13,436 bases of DNA from Bacilli bacterium (GCA_018400565.1 JAGYMP010000259.1:1-13436); one strand, 5' to 3'. Numbered from the stretch's first letter, positions 1 to 7,500 are shown. The notes: generated by a model not told the origin, from the letters alone. Program-made: numbers and translations.

Positions 1-1
1 C

Positions 2-952
2 ACGATTCAGGGCAGGATCACCCTCGGGATGTATACGGCCTTTTTGGTCTACACAAGCAACATCATCTTCCCGATGCGTCAGCTCGGCCGCCTTGTGGGC
101 GATTTCTCAAAATCCACGGTCGCCGTGGCCCGTTTGGACAGCATCTTGTCCGAGCCCGATGAATATGACATCGCCAACGGAACGAAAAAACCCGATATTG
201 ACGGACGCGTCCGTTTCGATCATGTTTCCTTCAAATTCCCCGATGCCAAAGAAGAGCATCTTAAAGATATCAATTTCAATGTGAAAAAAGGAGAGACGGT
301 CGCGATCGTCGGCCGGACCGGGTCGGGTAAGACGACACTCATGAACCTGTTAATCCGCTTGCATGATTATCACCGGGGACGGATTATGCTCGGCGATCAT
401 GAAATCAAAGACATCGAGAAACATCATCTGAGAAAGCATATCGGCATTATTTTGCAGGAGCCGTTTCTTTATTCCCGTTCCGTGCTTGAAAACATCGGCA
501 TTTCCGATCGGGAATATCCGGAGGACCGCATTCATCAAGTCGCAAAAATCGCCCATGTCCATGAGGATATCGTCAATTTTGAAAAAGGTTACAAAACCAT
601 GGTCGGTGAACGCGGTGTGACGCTTTCAGGCGGTCAAAAACAACGTGTTGCGATTGCCCGCATGCTTTTAAAACCGAAACCGATTTTGATTTTTGATGAT
701 TCGTTGTCGGCGGTCGACACCGAGACCGATATCCAGATTCGCCAGGCACTCCAAAAAGAATGGCGGGATTCCACGGTGTTCATCATCACGCACCGGATCA
801 CCACAGCGATGGAAGCCGACCGCATCTTGGTGATTGAGGACGGAAAAATCGTTGAAGAGGGAACCCATGAGGATCTCTTGAGAAACAAAAAAATGTATCA
901 TAACATCTGGAGCATCCAATCACGGATCGACTACCAGGTCGAGGAGGGATAA
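2..952 (+). CDS. ABC exporter subunit (TMD-NBD), 5'-truncated by the window edge; degenerate-site partner
   Basis: The reading frame is open to the left edge (it reads TIQGRITLGMYTAF before the first ATG at 29), so this is the C-terminal part of a longer half-transporter and the ATG at 29 is internal. The visible part holds the end of the transmembrane domain and a full nucleotide-binding domain. It has Walker A VGRTGSGKTT, Q-loop ILQEP, signature LSGGQKQR, Walker B ILIFDDS, D-loop SAVD and H-loop ITHR. The residue after Walker B is Asp, not the catalytic Glu, as in the degenerate-site subunit of BmrC/YheI-type heterodimeric exporters. The stop codon is 2 nt before the start of the next gene, the partner half. 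The likely role is ATP-driven export of drugs or lipids across the cytoplasmic membrane; the substrate cannot be read from the sequence. Confidence 0.93.
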   Translation, partial: TIQGRITLGMYTAFLVYTSNIIFPMRQLGRLVGDFSKSTVAVARLDSILSEPDEYDIANGTKKPDIDGRVRFDHVSFKFPDAKEEHLKDINFNVKKGETVAIVGRTGSGKTTLMNLLIRLHDYHRGRIMLGDHEIKDIEKHHLRKHIGIILQEPFLYSRSVLENIGISDREYPEDRIHQVAKIAHVHEDIVNFEKGYKTMVGERGVTLSGGQKQRVAIARMLLKPKPILIFDDSLSAVDTETDIQIRQALQKEWRDSTVFIITHRITTAMEADRILVIEDGKIVEEGTHEDLLRNKKMYHNIWSIQSRIDYQVEEG

Positions 953-954
953 CC

Positions 955-2805
955 ATGCACGATCATTTACTTGACGAAGAGACATTCACATCCCAAAAAG
1001 TCGACTGGAACGTATGGAAGAAGATTTTTTCTTTTATCGGACCTTTGAAGATTTATGTGTTCGCCGGCATGGCGGCTATGATTGTGTTGGCCATGACGGA
1101 TGTGTTTTATCCATATATATCGAAGTTCGCGATTGACGAAATCATTCAGCCCAATCTCGAAGCGGGCACGCAGGATTTTTCAAAACTTAAATTGTTCATC
1201 GGCCTTTACATCGGTTTTATGATTGTTCAGGCGACGATGGTTCTTTTGTTTATCTATTTTGCGGGCAGGGTCCAGACCGAACTCGCATATGCCATAAGAA
1301 AAAAAGCCTTCAATCATCTCCAGGAACTGCCGTTTTCTTATTATGACAGAACCCGGACGGGATGGATCATGGCACGGATGACATCCGATTCAAGAAATTT
1401 GAGCGAAATCCTCTCGTGGGGTATTATCGACATGGTCTGGGGTTTGTTTTTAATGCTGTTTCTGACGATTTTCATGTTCGTCATCAATTGGAAACTTGCC
1501 CTTGTCACTTTGGCGGTCGTTCCCATGATGCTGTTGGTGTCAATCTTCTTTCGCAAATACATCCTGACAGCTTTTCGCTCGATCCGCAAAGTCAATTCGA
1601 AAATCACAAGTGGATACAATGAAGGCATCTCAGGTGCTGTCACAACAAAGACACTTGTGCTCGAAGACGACAATTTCGATGAATTCGATGAACTCACCTC
1701 GGATATGCGCCGCAAGTCCGTTCGGGCGGCCATGCTTCAGGGCATGTATTTCCCGAGTATTTTGTTCTTGATTTCCATTGGCGTGGCGGCGATTTATCTG
1801 ACCGGGGGCAACATGGTGATCGAAATGGCGATTTCCGTCGGTACGCTTTATTTGTTCAGCAACTATGTCTGGCAGTTTTTTGAGCCCGTCAACAACATCG
1901 CCAATATCTATGCGCGTTTCCAACAGGCACAGGCCTCGGCCGAACGGATTGTTTCACTTATCGAAACCAAACCCGAGATCACGGATTCAGAAGAGGTTAT
2001 CCGCAAATACGGGACCGTGTTTGACATGAAAAAAGAGAACTTCGAACCAATCAAAGGCGACGTCGAATTTCGTCATGTGACGTTCAAATACAACATCGGT
2101 GAGAAAGTACTTGATGATTTTAATCTGAAGATCAAAGCCGGGGAGTCCGTCGCCCTTGTCGGTCACACCGGCGCCGGAAAGTCAACCATCGTCAATCTCA
2201 TTTGCCGGTTTTACGAACCGACGATGGGTAAGATTCTGATTGACGACGTCGACTATAAGAATCGCAGTATGTCATGGCTTCATTTTAATCTCGGTTATGT
2301 GTTGCAAGACCCGCATCTGTTCAGCGGAAGCGTGATGGAAAACATCCGCTATGGTAACTTGGAAGCCACGGACGAGGAAGTCATCGAAGCCGCCAAACAT
2401 GTTTATGCCCATGATTTTATCATGAAATTTGAAAACGGTTATGACACGGAATGCGGCGAAGGCGGTTCTCGCCTTTCGGTCGGACAGAAGCAGTTGGTTT
2501 CGTTCGCACGCGCCATTTTGTCTGATCCGAGTATTCTTATCTTGGATGAGGCGACCTCATCAGTCGACACAGAAACAGAACAAGTCATCCAAGACGCCAT
2601 CGGGAAATTACTTGAAAACCGTACGTCAATCATCGTCGCCCACCGGTTGTCAACCATCGTCCACAGCGATGAGATTTTGGTGCTCGATGACGGAAAGATC
2701 ATCGAAAGGGGCAAACACAGACAGTTAATTCAAGAACGCGGGCATTATTATAAACTTTATACCAATCAGTATTCGAAGGAAATGCTCGATCAGACAGGCA
2801 AATAA
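955..2805 (+). CDS. ABC exporter subunit (TMD-NBD), catalytic-Glu partner of the upstream half
   Basis: This is a complete 616-residue half-transporter. An N-terminal six-helix exporter domain spans roughly residues 20-330, followed by a nucleotide-binding domain. Walker A is VGHTGAGKST, the Q-loop is VLQDP, Walker B is ILILDEA with the catalytic Glu present, the D-loop is SSVD and the H-loop is VAHR. The signature is LSVGQKQL rather than LSGGQ. In a heterodimer this altered signature faces the Asp-containing Walker B site of the partner, so one ATP site would be degenerate and the other canonical, the known arrangement of BmrCD/YheHI-like exporters. A GAGGAGGG ribosome binding site lies at 941-948 inside the end of the upstream gene, so the two halves are co-translated. 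The substrate is unknown. Confidence 0.95.
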   Translation: MHDHLLDEETFTSQKVDWNVWKKIFSFIGPLKIYVFAGMAAMIVLAMTDVFYPYISKFAIDEIIQPNLEAGTQDFSKLKLFIGLYIGFMIVQATMVLLFIYFAGRVQTELAYAIRKKAFNHLQELPFSYYDRTRTGWIMARMTSDSRNLSEILSWGIIDMVWGLFLMLFLTIFMFVINWKLALVTLAVVPMMLLVSIFFRKYILTAFRSIRKVNSKITSGYNEGISGAVTTKTLVLEDDNFDEFDELTSDMRRKSVRAAMLQGMYFPSILFLISIGVAAIYLTGGNMVIEMAISVGTLYLFSNYVWQFFEPVNNIANIYARFQQAQASAERIVSLIETKPEITDSEEVIRKYGTVFDMKKENFEPIKGDVEFRHVTFKYNIGEKVLDDFNLKIKAGESVALVGHTGAGKSTIVNLICRFYEPTMGKILIDDVDYKNRSMSWLHFNLGYVLQDPHLFSGSVMENIRYGNLEATDEEVIEAAKHVYAHDFIMKFENGYDTECGEGGSRLSVGQKQLVSFARAILSDPSILILDEATSSVDTETEQVIQDAIGKLLENRTSIIVAHRLSTIVHSDEILVLDDGKIIERGKHRQLIQERGHYYKLYTNQYSKEMLDQTGK

Positions 2806-2814
2806 AAATGGAAT

Positions 2815-2838
2815 GGCCGCGGGATTGGACCCGCGGCC
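2815..2838 (+). terminator. Hairpin after the ABC exporter operon
   Basis: A perfect 9-bp GC stem, GGCCGCGGG / CCCGCGGCC, with a 6-nt loop starts 9 nt after the stop codon. The T-rich stretch (TTCTTTTT) follows only after about 11 nt, so it is not a textbook intrinsic terminator. The flanking AAAAATG / CATTCTTTTT can extend the stem imperfectly, which would bring the T tract to its base. Confidence 0.6.
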
Positions 2839-2877
2839 GGACCATCTCATTCTTTTTCAGAAAATCTGTGATTTTCT

Positions 2878-2906
2878 TTGCAAAAAGGACGGTTTTTTTG
2901 TATAAT
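2878..2906 (+). promoter_or_regulatory. Sigma-A promoter of the tRNA-Leu gene
   Basis: TTGCAA at 2878-2883 and a perfect TATAAT at 2901-2906 are separated by 17 nt. The -10 box ends 10 nt before the first base of the tRNA. Confidence 0.8.
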
Positions 2907-2916
2907 AATAAAAGCT

Positions 2917-3003
2917 GCCGGTGTGGTGAAATTGGTAGACACGATAGACTCAAAATCTATTGCCGTAAGAAGCGTGTCGGTTCGAGTCCGACCACCGGTA
3001 CCA
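2917..3003 (+). tRNA. tRNA-Leu, anticodon CAA (reads UUG)
   Basis: The 87-nt sequence folds as a class II tRNA with a long variable arm. The acceptor stem is GCCGGTG / CACCGGT with a G-T pair at position 1. The anticodon stem is ATAGA / TCTAT around the loop CTCAAAA, giving anticodon CAA at 2951-2953. The T arm is GTCGG / CCGAC around TTCGAGT. The discriminator base is A, and the CCA end is encoded in the DNA. The unit stands alone between its own promoter and terminator. Confidence 0.97.
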
Positions 3004-3013
3004 AAGGATATCC

Positions 3014-3044
3014 GGCCATGCTTGTGAAAAGCATGGCCTTTTTT
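3014..3044 (+). terminator. Intrinsic terminator of the tRNA-Leu unit
   Basis: The stem GGCCATGCTT / AAGCATGGCC is 10 bp, with loop GTGAA and six T directly after the stem (3039-3044). It starts 11 nt after the tRNA. Confidence 0.9.
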
Positions 3045-3045
3045 C

Positions 3046-3074
3046 TTACAACGATTGATGGATAACGATATATT
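3046..3074 (+). promoter_or_regulatory. Probable sigma-A promoter of the GNAT gene
   Basis: TTACAA at 3046-3051 and TATATT at 3069-3074 are 17 nt apart. The box lies just after the tRNA terminator, so the acetyltransferase has its own promoter. The expected transcript start near 3081 leaves only a very short leader before the ribosome binding site. Confidence 0.5.
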
Positions 3075-3098
3075 GATGAACATTGGGAGCGAATGCAC

Positions 3099-3587
3099 AT
3101 GCGTCTAACCCCGATTGACTGGGGAAATTTTTCCGATGTGTCGGCATTGCGTCCGAAGAAAAGCCAAGAAGCCTATCTACCGTCGGTCGATCATTTTCTT
3201 GCCGAAGCTTATGTGAATGTATCGTTGGGATATCCGGATATATGCAGAGCAATCTATGCGGAAGATAAGCTCGTCGGTTTCACGAAAATTGTTTATGTGC
3301 CCAAGAATGAGAAACCGTATGATTTTAAACATGATGCATGCATGATTGATTGTTTGTTGATCGATCGTGATTATCAGAACAAAGGGTATGGAGCCGCAGC
3401 GCTTAAATTGATTCTCAATTATATCAATGATAAGTTGGATTGGCGCTATAAAAGTGTTCGCCTTACCTGTCAAAAAAACAATGACCGCGCAATCCGCTTT
3501 TTTAAACAACATGGATTCAAACCCATGGATGTAACGCTTGAAGGACGCCAGCACCTTTGGTTGTTTGAATTAAGTAATCAGGGATGA
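3099..3587 (+). CDS. GNAT-family N-acetyltransferase
   Basis: This protein of about 162 residues has the GNAT fold signature. A beta-4 strand, ACMIDCLLID, is followed by the acetyl-CoA pyrophosphate-binding loop YQNKGYGAAAL (Q/RxxGxG/A type). Near the C terminus is CQKNNDRAIRFFKQHGF, the usual alpha-4/beta-7 segment (N-x-x-A-x-x-F-y-x-x-x-G-F). The overall layout resembles small-molecule (polyamine- or drug-type) acetyltransferases such as the PaiA/BltD group, but the acceptor cannot be deduced. GGGAG lies at 3085-3089. That is 3 nt from the ATG at 3093 and 9 nt from the ATG at 3099, so the second start (MRLTPIDW) is preferred. The gene is monocistronic between the tRNA unit and the next promoter. 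Confidence 0.88.
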   Translation: MRLTPIDWGNFSDVSALRPKKSQEAYLPSVDHFLAEAYVNVSLGYPDICRAIYAEDKLVGFTKIVYVPKNEKPYDFKHDACMIDCLLIDRDYQNKGYGAAALKLILNYINDKLDWRYKSVRLTCQKNNDRAIRFFKQHGFKPMDVTLEGRQHLWLFELSNQG

Positions 3588-3664
3588 TGGCGTTTCATCG
3601 TCGGATGAGAGGGTCATTTCACATGAAATCATGTTTTTTGGTTTCTTTGTCGCCATTCATCGTG

Positions 3665-3690
3665 TATAATGTATATGATTCACACGGAGG
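3665..3690 (+). promoter_or_regulatory. -10 box and strong ribosome binding site before the O-antigen-ligase-like gene
   Basis: A perfect TATAAT lies at 3665-3670. The hexamer 17 nt upstream (TTTCTT, 3642-3647) is a poor -35, so the promoter may be weak or depend on an activator. GGAGG at 3686-3690 is 6 nt from the ATG. Confidence 0.45.
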
Positions 3691-3696
3691 ACGTTT

Positions 3697-5016
3697 ATGA
3701 TACAATCAATCAAAAAATTCATATATAGCGACCTTTTTATTGTATTTTGGGGTCTTTTGACCTTTTATCTTTGGATGAACGATTATGCACATTGGGGTCT
3801 TTATATTTATTTGGGTGCATTATTTTTGATTTTTGTTTTGTCAAAGGATGTGTTGCCGTCCATTGTCGTGCTCTTTAACGCTTTATTCGTGATTTCCAAA
3901 ACAGAATGGGCGCTTGATGCCATCCCGCTTTATCTTTATATGACGCCCGTCGCATTGATTTCGGGTATGGTCATCCACATGATTCGTTTTAAGACACCCT
4001 TCAAAGGAAAGATGTCGCTCGGCATCGGCATCATGTTCGCTGCGATGCTCTTATCATCGTTCAATGCCGATTTCATTGATATGAATTATGTTTTTTATGG
4101 TATCGTCGGATTACTTTATGTGTTGATTTACTTTTTCTACAACAATTCGCTTTCCGAAACCAAACTTTCTTATTTTCTCAAAACATTGTTCGCCCTCGGT
4201 GTGCTGATTTCAGTTCAGGTCTTTTATTATTATCTTACCGTGGATGATATCGTGCAAGCGATCGATCATAAAACGATCAATCTCGGGTGGGGCATTTCGA
4301 ATTATGTTGCGACGTATCTGATTATTTTCACGACGGTGACGTTTTATTATGCCCGGACATCAAAATGGGGGCTTGTGTTTCTGCTCATCGGCATTTTTGA
4401 AGCGTTGATGCTTATCTTCACGCTCTCGCGGGGCGGTATCATCGCCTTTGCGGGAACACTGGCGTTGATTTTGTTTTATCTGTTCTACCAAAACAAACGA
4501 TGGCCTGTCATGCTTGGGGGGATTCTGACGATTGCATTGGGTATTTACTTTGTCGTCAATGCTCTTCCGGATGTGTTCAGGGGACTCTATGAGCGGTTTA
4601 TGGACCGCGGCCTCGATCCCACCGGACGTTTTGAGATTTATAAGAATGCCTGGGAGACATTCAAGGATTACCCGCTTTTCGGAAAAGGTCTGTTCGCAAG
4701 GCTTGATGAAGCCGGGGATTACCGGATGTATCACAACACCATTTTACATACGATGGCCACATTCGGAACGATTGGCCTGATCGGACTTCTGATTCAGTTG
4801 TTCATGATGTTTAAGGTCGTTCTTTCTAAGTTGTCACTTGAACGCATTGCCGTCGTGATTGCCATGCTCGGCATGCATGCACACGGTATGGTTGACAACA
4901 TTTATTACATGCCGCAGTTTATGATATTATTGTTTATCATCATCGCTGTGTTTGAAAATATCAACAAAACCGGCGACGCATCAAACGAAACGTTATTGAA
5001 CGGGGGTAGCGCATGA
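3697..5016 (+). CDS. O-antigen ligase/polymerase-like polytopic membrane protein (Wzy_C/WaaL family)
   Basis: This 439-residue protein is almost wholly hydrophobic, with about 10-12 membrane segments. The family hallmarks are in the second half: FTLSRGGIIAF (the SRGG motif at the start of the conserved region), then a long extracytoplasmic loop with PTGRFEIYKNAWETFKDYP, LFGKGLF and YHNTILHTMATFGTIGLIG. This R...W...P..G.G...HN order is the WaaL/Wzy_C pattern. Members polymerise or transfer glycans from undecaprenyl-linked donors outside the membrane. In Gram-positive or wall-poor cells the likely product is a capsular or surface polysaccharide or a glycosylated protein, but no sugar-processing genes are near to say which. 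The gene overlaps the next one by ATGA, so the two are translationally coupled. Confidence 0.85.
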   Translation: MIQSIKKFIYSDLFIVFWGLLTFYLWMNDYAHWGLYIYLGALFLIFVLSKDVLPSIVVLFNALFVISKTEWALDAIPLYLYMTPVALISGMVIHMIRFKTPFKGKMSLGIGIMFAAMLLSSFNADFIDMNYVFYGIVGLLYVLIYFFYNNSLSETKLSYFLKTLFALGVLISVQVFYYYLTVDDIVQAIDHKTINLGWGISNYVATYLIIFTTVTFYYARTSKWGLVFLLIGIFEALMLIFTLSRGGIIAFAGTLALILFYLFYQNKRWPVMLGGILTIALGIYFVVNALPDVFRGLYERFMDRGLDPTGRFEIYKNAWETFKDYPLFGKGLFARLDEAGDYRMYHNTILHTMATFGTIGLIGLLIQLFMMFKVVLSKLSLERIAVVIAMLGMHAHGMVDNIYYMPQFMILLFIIIAVFENINKTGDASNETLLNGGSA

Positions 5017-5924
5017 AGAAAAAAAACCGGCTCAAGTTATCGTTCTTTCTCAATCTTTTTTTCACAGTTGCTGAAATCATTGGTTCGGTCCTTACCAACA
5101 GCATCGCACTCTTGTCGGATGCGATCCATGATTTCGGGGATTCGATTTCCATCGGACTTTCGATGTTTTTCGAAAAACGCGCACAGAAAAAACCGGACAG
5201 TGATTACACATATGGGTACCGCCGTTATTCACTGCTCGGCGGGATGATTGCTTCGATTGTTTTATTGGTCGGTTCCACGATTGTCATCGTGCAGGCCGTC
5301 CCGAGGCTGTTTGAACCCGAAGAGGTCCGTGCCGGCTTGTTGATTTATTTCGCGATCGGCGGTGTGCTAGTCAACGGGGCTGCGGCCCTCAATGCGGCCA
5401 GAGGTTCATCACTCAATGAAAAGGTCATCTCACTGCATTTGTTTGAGGATGTCTTGGGTTGGGTGGCATTGCTCATCGCTTCGATTATTATGAATATTTG
5501 GCCAGTGTATTGGCTTGATGCGGCTTTGTCGATTGGGTTCACACTTTATATTCTGAGTCATGTCTGGACGAATATGAAAGAGATCACGGCCATCTTTTTG
5601 GAACGGGCTCCCGGCGATCCGTCGCTCGGTGAGATCAAAGAGGCTTTGTCGGATATCAACCATGTCAAAAACATCCATCATGTCCACTATTGGCGATTGG
5701 AAGAGAACATCCCATTATTGACCCTGCATGTGACGGTCGATGGTGAGATATCGAAAGAATCATTCATCGTCATGCAGCATAAGATACATGAGGTTTTGAA
5801 TGAGATGGGCATCGAACACGTGACAGCCGAACCGGAATTTGAAGGCGACGAATGCATGATGCCGCCTTGCGAGGATTTCATTGATGATGCGAGTTCAAAC
5901 GACAAAGGACATCATCACCATTAA
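5013..5924 (+). CDS. Cation diffusion facilitator (CDF, CzcD/ZnT-like) metal efflux protein
   Basis: The 303-residue protein has six membrane segments and a cytoplasmic C-terminal domain, the normal CDF length and layout. The metal site is visible as HxxxD in membrane segment 2 (LLSDAIHDFGDS; H39 and D43) and HxxxD in segment 5 (SLHLFEDVLG; H142 and D146). This HD/HD set is that of ZnT/ZitB-type zinc exporters. The C-terminal domain has the usual HVHYWRLEE and LTLHVTVDG strands. It ends in a Cys/His-rich tail (ECMMPPCEDF and a terminal GHHHH) that could bind metal. The likely role is proton-coupled Zn(II) export; the metal is inferred. The start overlaps the previous stop, with GGGGG at 4999-5005 as ribosome binding site. 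Confidence 0.92.
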   Translation: MKKKNRLKLSFFLNLFFTVAEIIGSVLTNSIALLSDAIHDFGDSISIGLSMFFEKRAQKKPDSDYTYGYRRYSLLGGMIASIVLLVGSTIVIVQAVPRLFEPEEVRAGLLIYFAIGGVLVNGAAALNAARGSSLNEKVISLHLFEDVLGWVALLIASIIMNIWPVYWLDAALSIGFTLYILSHVWTNMKEITAIFLERAPGDPSLGEIKEALSDINHVKNIHHVHYWRLEENIPLLTLHVTVDGEISKESFIVMQHKIHEVLNEMGIEHVTAEPEFEGDECMMPPCEDFIDDASSNDKGHHHH

Positions 5925-5939
5925 CCAGCTTTATAAGTG

Positions 5940-5967
5940 AAAAGGCGCTCCGATCGGAGCGCCTTTT
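5940..5967. terminator. Perfect palindromic bidirectional terminator
   Basis: A 28-bp perfect palindrome runs AAAAGGCGCTCCGA / TCGGAGCGCCTTTT. GC arms flanked by A and T runs give a hairpin plus U tract on both strands. It lies between the convergent CDF gene (ending 5924) and lipoprotein gene (ending 6033), and can stop transcription from both sides. Confidence 0.9.
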
Positions 5968-5976
5968 CTATATATC

Positions 5977-6023
5977 ACAAGCTTTGAGGGGATAGGGTTT
6001 TAGGGGTTGTATTCAAAGCTTGT
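5977..6023. repeat. 11-bp inverted repeat around a G-rich 25-nt spacer
   Basis: ACAAGCTTTGA (5977-5987) and TCAAAGCTTGT (6013-6023) are perfect reverse complements. The spacer holds GGGG-ATA-GGG-TTTTA-GGGG on the plus strand. It sits between the lipoprotein stop codon and the bidirectional terminator. No T run follows on either strand, so it is not itself a plain intrinsic terminator. It may be a 3'-UTR stem-loop of the lipoprotein mRNA. Confidence 0.5.
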
Positions 6024-6032
6024 AAACGAGAA

Positions 6033-7439
6033 TTACAGTGCGAGGTTTTCGTTTGTTTCTTCAGAAGACCCCTCGTCGTCTTCATCATCATCGTCATCAT
6101 TTTCCATGTCGTCGTTATCTTCATTGTCTTCATCGTCATCATCGTCGTCGTCATCGTCAAAGTGACGTCCGCGGCGTTCTTTGTATTCTTCGCTGTCTTC
6201 ATCATCGTCACCGCGTTTTGCATCTTCGTCGGCACCGGGGCGAATACTGTATTCATAATAGGTTTCGCCGGTTTCCGGATCGGTAAGGACATCTAAGAAA
6301 ACGATGCCTTTTTCGCGGCCTTCGGATGTGGTCACGTCATACATGATTTTGATGACGGTATCTCCGTCTTCAATTTCTTTTTTGAACATGTAGCGGCCTT
6401 CGTAATCCTCTTCGTCGATATCGAGCATGACTTTGATTTCGTCATCTTCGCTTTCGACTTTGACACGGCTGCGGCTTGAAACGAGTCCGTCGGTTACGGC
6501 GACATAATGGAATTTGCGTTCTTCACCGTTATCTTCGGATTTAAAGTCGACTTTGACAAAATTGTCTTTATCGATATAAGAATAGAGTCGGACTTTTTCT
6601 TCATCGTCCTCGATGATTTTCTTTCCTTCGAGATTATACGTGTTGTTGCCGTCAATCATGATGCCTTCGATATAAACAGTGACAGCGTCGTCATCTTGGT
6701 CATCAAAATTGAATTCACGATTTTTCGCACGTTCCTCAACGCGTTCTCTGTGTTCGTTACCTTCGTTGTCATCATCGGTTTCGGTGTCATCCTCAGTGGT
6801 GACGGGTTCGTCTTCTGTGGTTGTGACATCTGAAAGCGGTGCTGTCGTGTCTGTGGATGTGGTGGTTTCGTTTTCTGTGGTGGTTTCATCCTCAGTGGTC
6901 GTCTCATCTTCGGTAGTTGTTTGTTCGTCCTCTGTCGTGGTTTGTTCATCGTCATTTTCGGATGAATCGTCATCTGAGAGATCGATTTCGTTGTAATAAA
7001 TCGTATAGGTCTTTTCCGCGCCGTCAAGTCCGATGGTCGTGAAGTAAGAGACATACTCATAATCCGGATAATCAGGATTGTCGTTGACTTCGCTCACAAC
7101 GTTAAGATCGTCGGGATTGCCAAGGAATTTCTCCATCATTTCGACGTATTTGTCGACGTCTTCCATTGTGGTGTTGAAGACGGGAGCGTTTCCTTTTCCG
7201 ATGTTTCCGGGGTTGTCAGGCGGCATTTCATCGTTCATGGCAAGCGGCATCGACATGGTTGTCGTGCTTGTGGTGCTTTGTTGGAGCAAGCTTGTGGCTG
7301 AGATGGCCTCAAGTGTGAATATTTGATTATCATTTGCCAAAACGTCGTTGGTGCCGTCAGTGGTTTGGCATGCATAGAAGCCTAAACTTCCAAAAACCAG
7401 CAATGCCAATACTATAAATTTCTTAAATAATGTTTTCAT
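6033..7439 (-). CDS. Acidic lipoprotein, paralogue of the neighbouring anti-sigma ectodomain
   Basis: This 468-residue protein begins with a lipoprotein signal peptide (MKTLFKKF, hydrophobic core, lipobox GFYAC with Cys24), so it should be anchored outside the membrane. Residues 46-52 (ISATSLL), 95-108 (VDKYVEMMEKFLGN), 259-274 (GIMIDG...), 287-298 (SYIDKDNFVKVD), 331-336 (EDDEIK) and about 394-400 match, in the same order, the extracytoplasmic domain of the membrane protein at 7552-9000. A Thr/Glu-rich linker of TTTEDE-type repeats (about 165-217) is inserted between the conserved blocks. The tail from about residue 411 is nearly all Asp/Glu, including a run of nine Asp. AGGGAGGA at 7447-7454 lies 8 nt before the ATG. 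I know of no named family for it. A sensor, decoy or cation-binding surface protein is possible, but function is unknown. Confidence 0.85.
   Translation of the reverse strand: MKTLFKKFIVLALLVFGSLGFYACQTTDGTNDVLANDNQIFTLEAISATSLLQQSTTSTTTMSMPLAMNDEMPPDNPGNIGKGNAPVFNTTMEDVDKYVEMMEKFLGNPDDLNVVSEVNDNPDYPDYEYVSYFTTIGLDGAEKTYTIYYNEIDLSDDDSSENDDEQTTTEDEQTTTEDETTTEDETTTENETTTSTDTTAPLSDVTTTEDEPVTTEDDTETDDDNEGNEHRERVEERAKNREFNFDDQDDDAVTVYIEGIMIDGNNTYNLEGKKIIEDDEEKVRLYSYIDKDNFVKVDFKSEDNGEERKFHYVAVTDGLVSSRSRVKVESEDDEIKVMLDIDEEDYEGRYMFKKEIEDGDTVIKIMYDVTTSEGREKGIVFLDVLTDPETGETYYEYSIRPGADEDAKRGDDDEDSEEYKERRGRHFDDDDDDDDDEDNEDNDDMENDDDDDEDDEGSSEETNENLAL
6789..6947 (-). repeat. Thr/Glu-rich repeat linker within the lipoprotein gene
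   Basis: It encodes tandem units of 6-7 residues (TTTEDEQ, TTTEDE, TTTENE) followed by TTSTDTT and looser TTTEDEP units. The region interrupts the part of the protein that aligns with the anti-sigma ectodomain, so it looks like an inserted flexible spacer. Such Thr-rich stretches are typical of extended cell-surface stalks and possible O-glycosylation sites (inference). Confidence 0.7.
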
Positions 7440-7462
7440 GGTGTATTCCTCCCTGGTTTTGT

Positions 7463-7500
7463 TTTCACTTAATATACGTATAAGATGATTGTTTTATTGG
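7463..7500 (-). promoter_or_regulatory. Candidate ECF-sigma promoter of the lipoprotein gene
   Basis: Read on the minus strand: CCAATAA (7500-7494), 15 nt, then CGTATATTAAGTGAAA (7478-7463). The same two blocks with the same spacing occur upstream of the ECF sigma gene (9687-9650), and the 23 fixed positions differ at only one base. Taking CCAATAA as -35 and CGTATA as -10 puts the transcript start near 7465, about 26 nt before the ATG, with the ribosome binding site between. Confidence 0.7.

Noticed and set aside
3617..3640. ATTTCA-CA-TGAAAT followed by CATGTTTTTT as a terminator of the GNAT gene
   Set aside because: The stem is only 6 bp, AT-rich with a 2-nt loop, too weak to call; the GNAT transcript may read through.
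3576..5016. Mycoplasma-type code with TGA as Trp
   Set aside because: TGA ends several well-placed genes (GNAT, O-antigen-ligase-like, sigma, anti-sigma), and extending past it would destroy the overlaps; Trp is TGG throughout.
5986..6006. G-quadruplex
   Set aside because: Only three G runs of three or more are present; a fourth is missing, so an intramolecular quadruplex is not supported.
6080..6160. Possible triplet microsatellite (phase-variation tract) in the poly-Asp region
   Set aside because: GAT and GAC codons are mixed, so pure repeat runs are short. Any slippage would keep the frame and could not switch the gene off.
6507..6996. Open frames on the plus strand opposite the lipoprotein gene (V/S/F-rich proteins)
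   Set aside because: They are the antisense of Asp/Glu/Thr-rich codons (GAT/GAC/GAA/ACA read as ATC/GTC/TTC/TGT). They have low-complexity products and no ribosome binding site.
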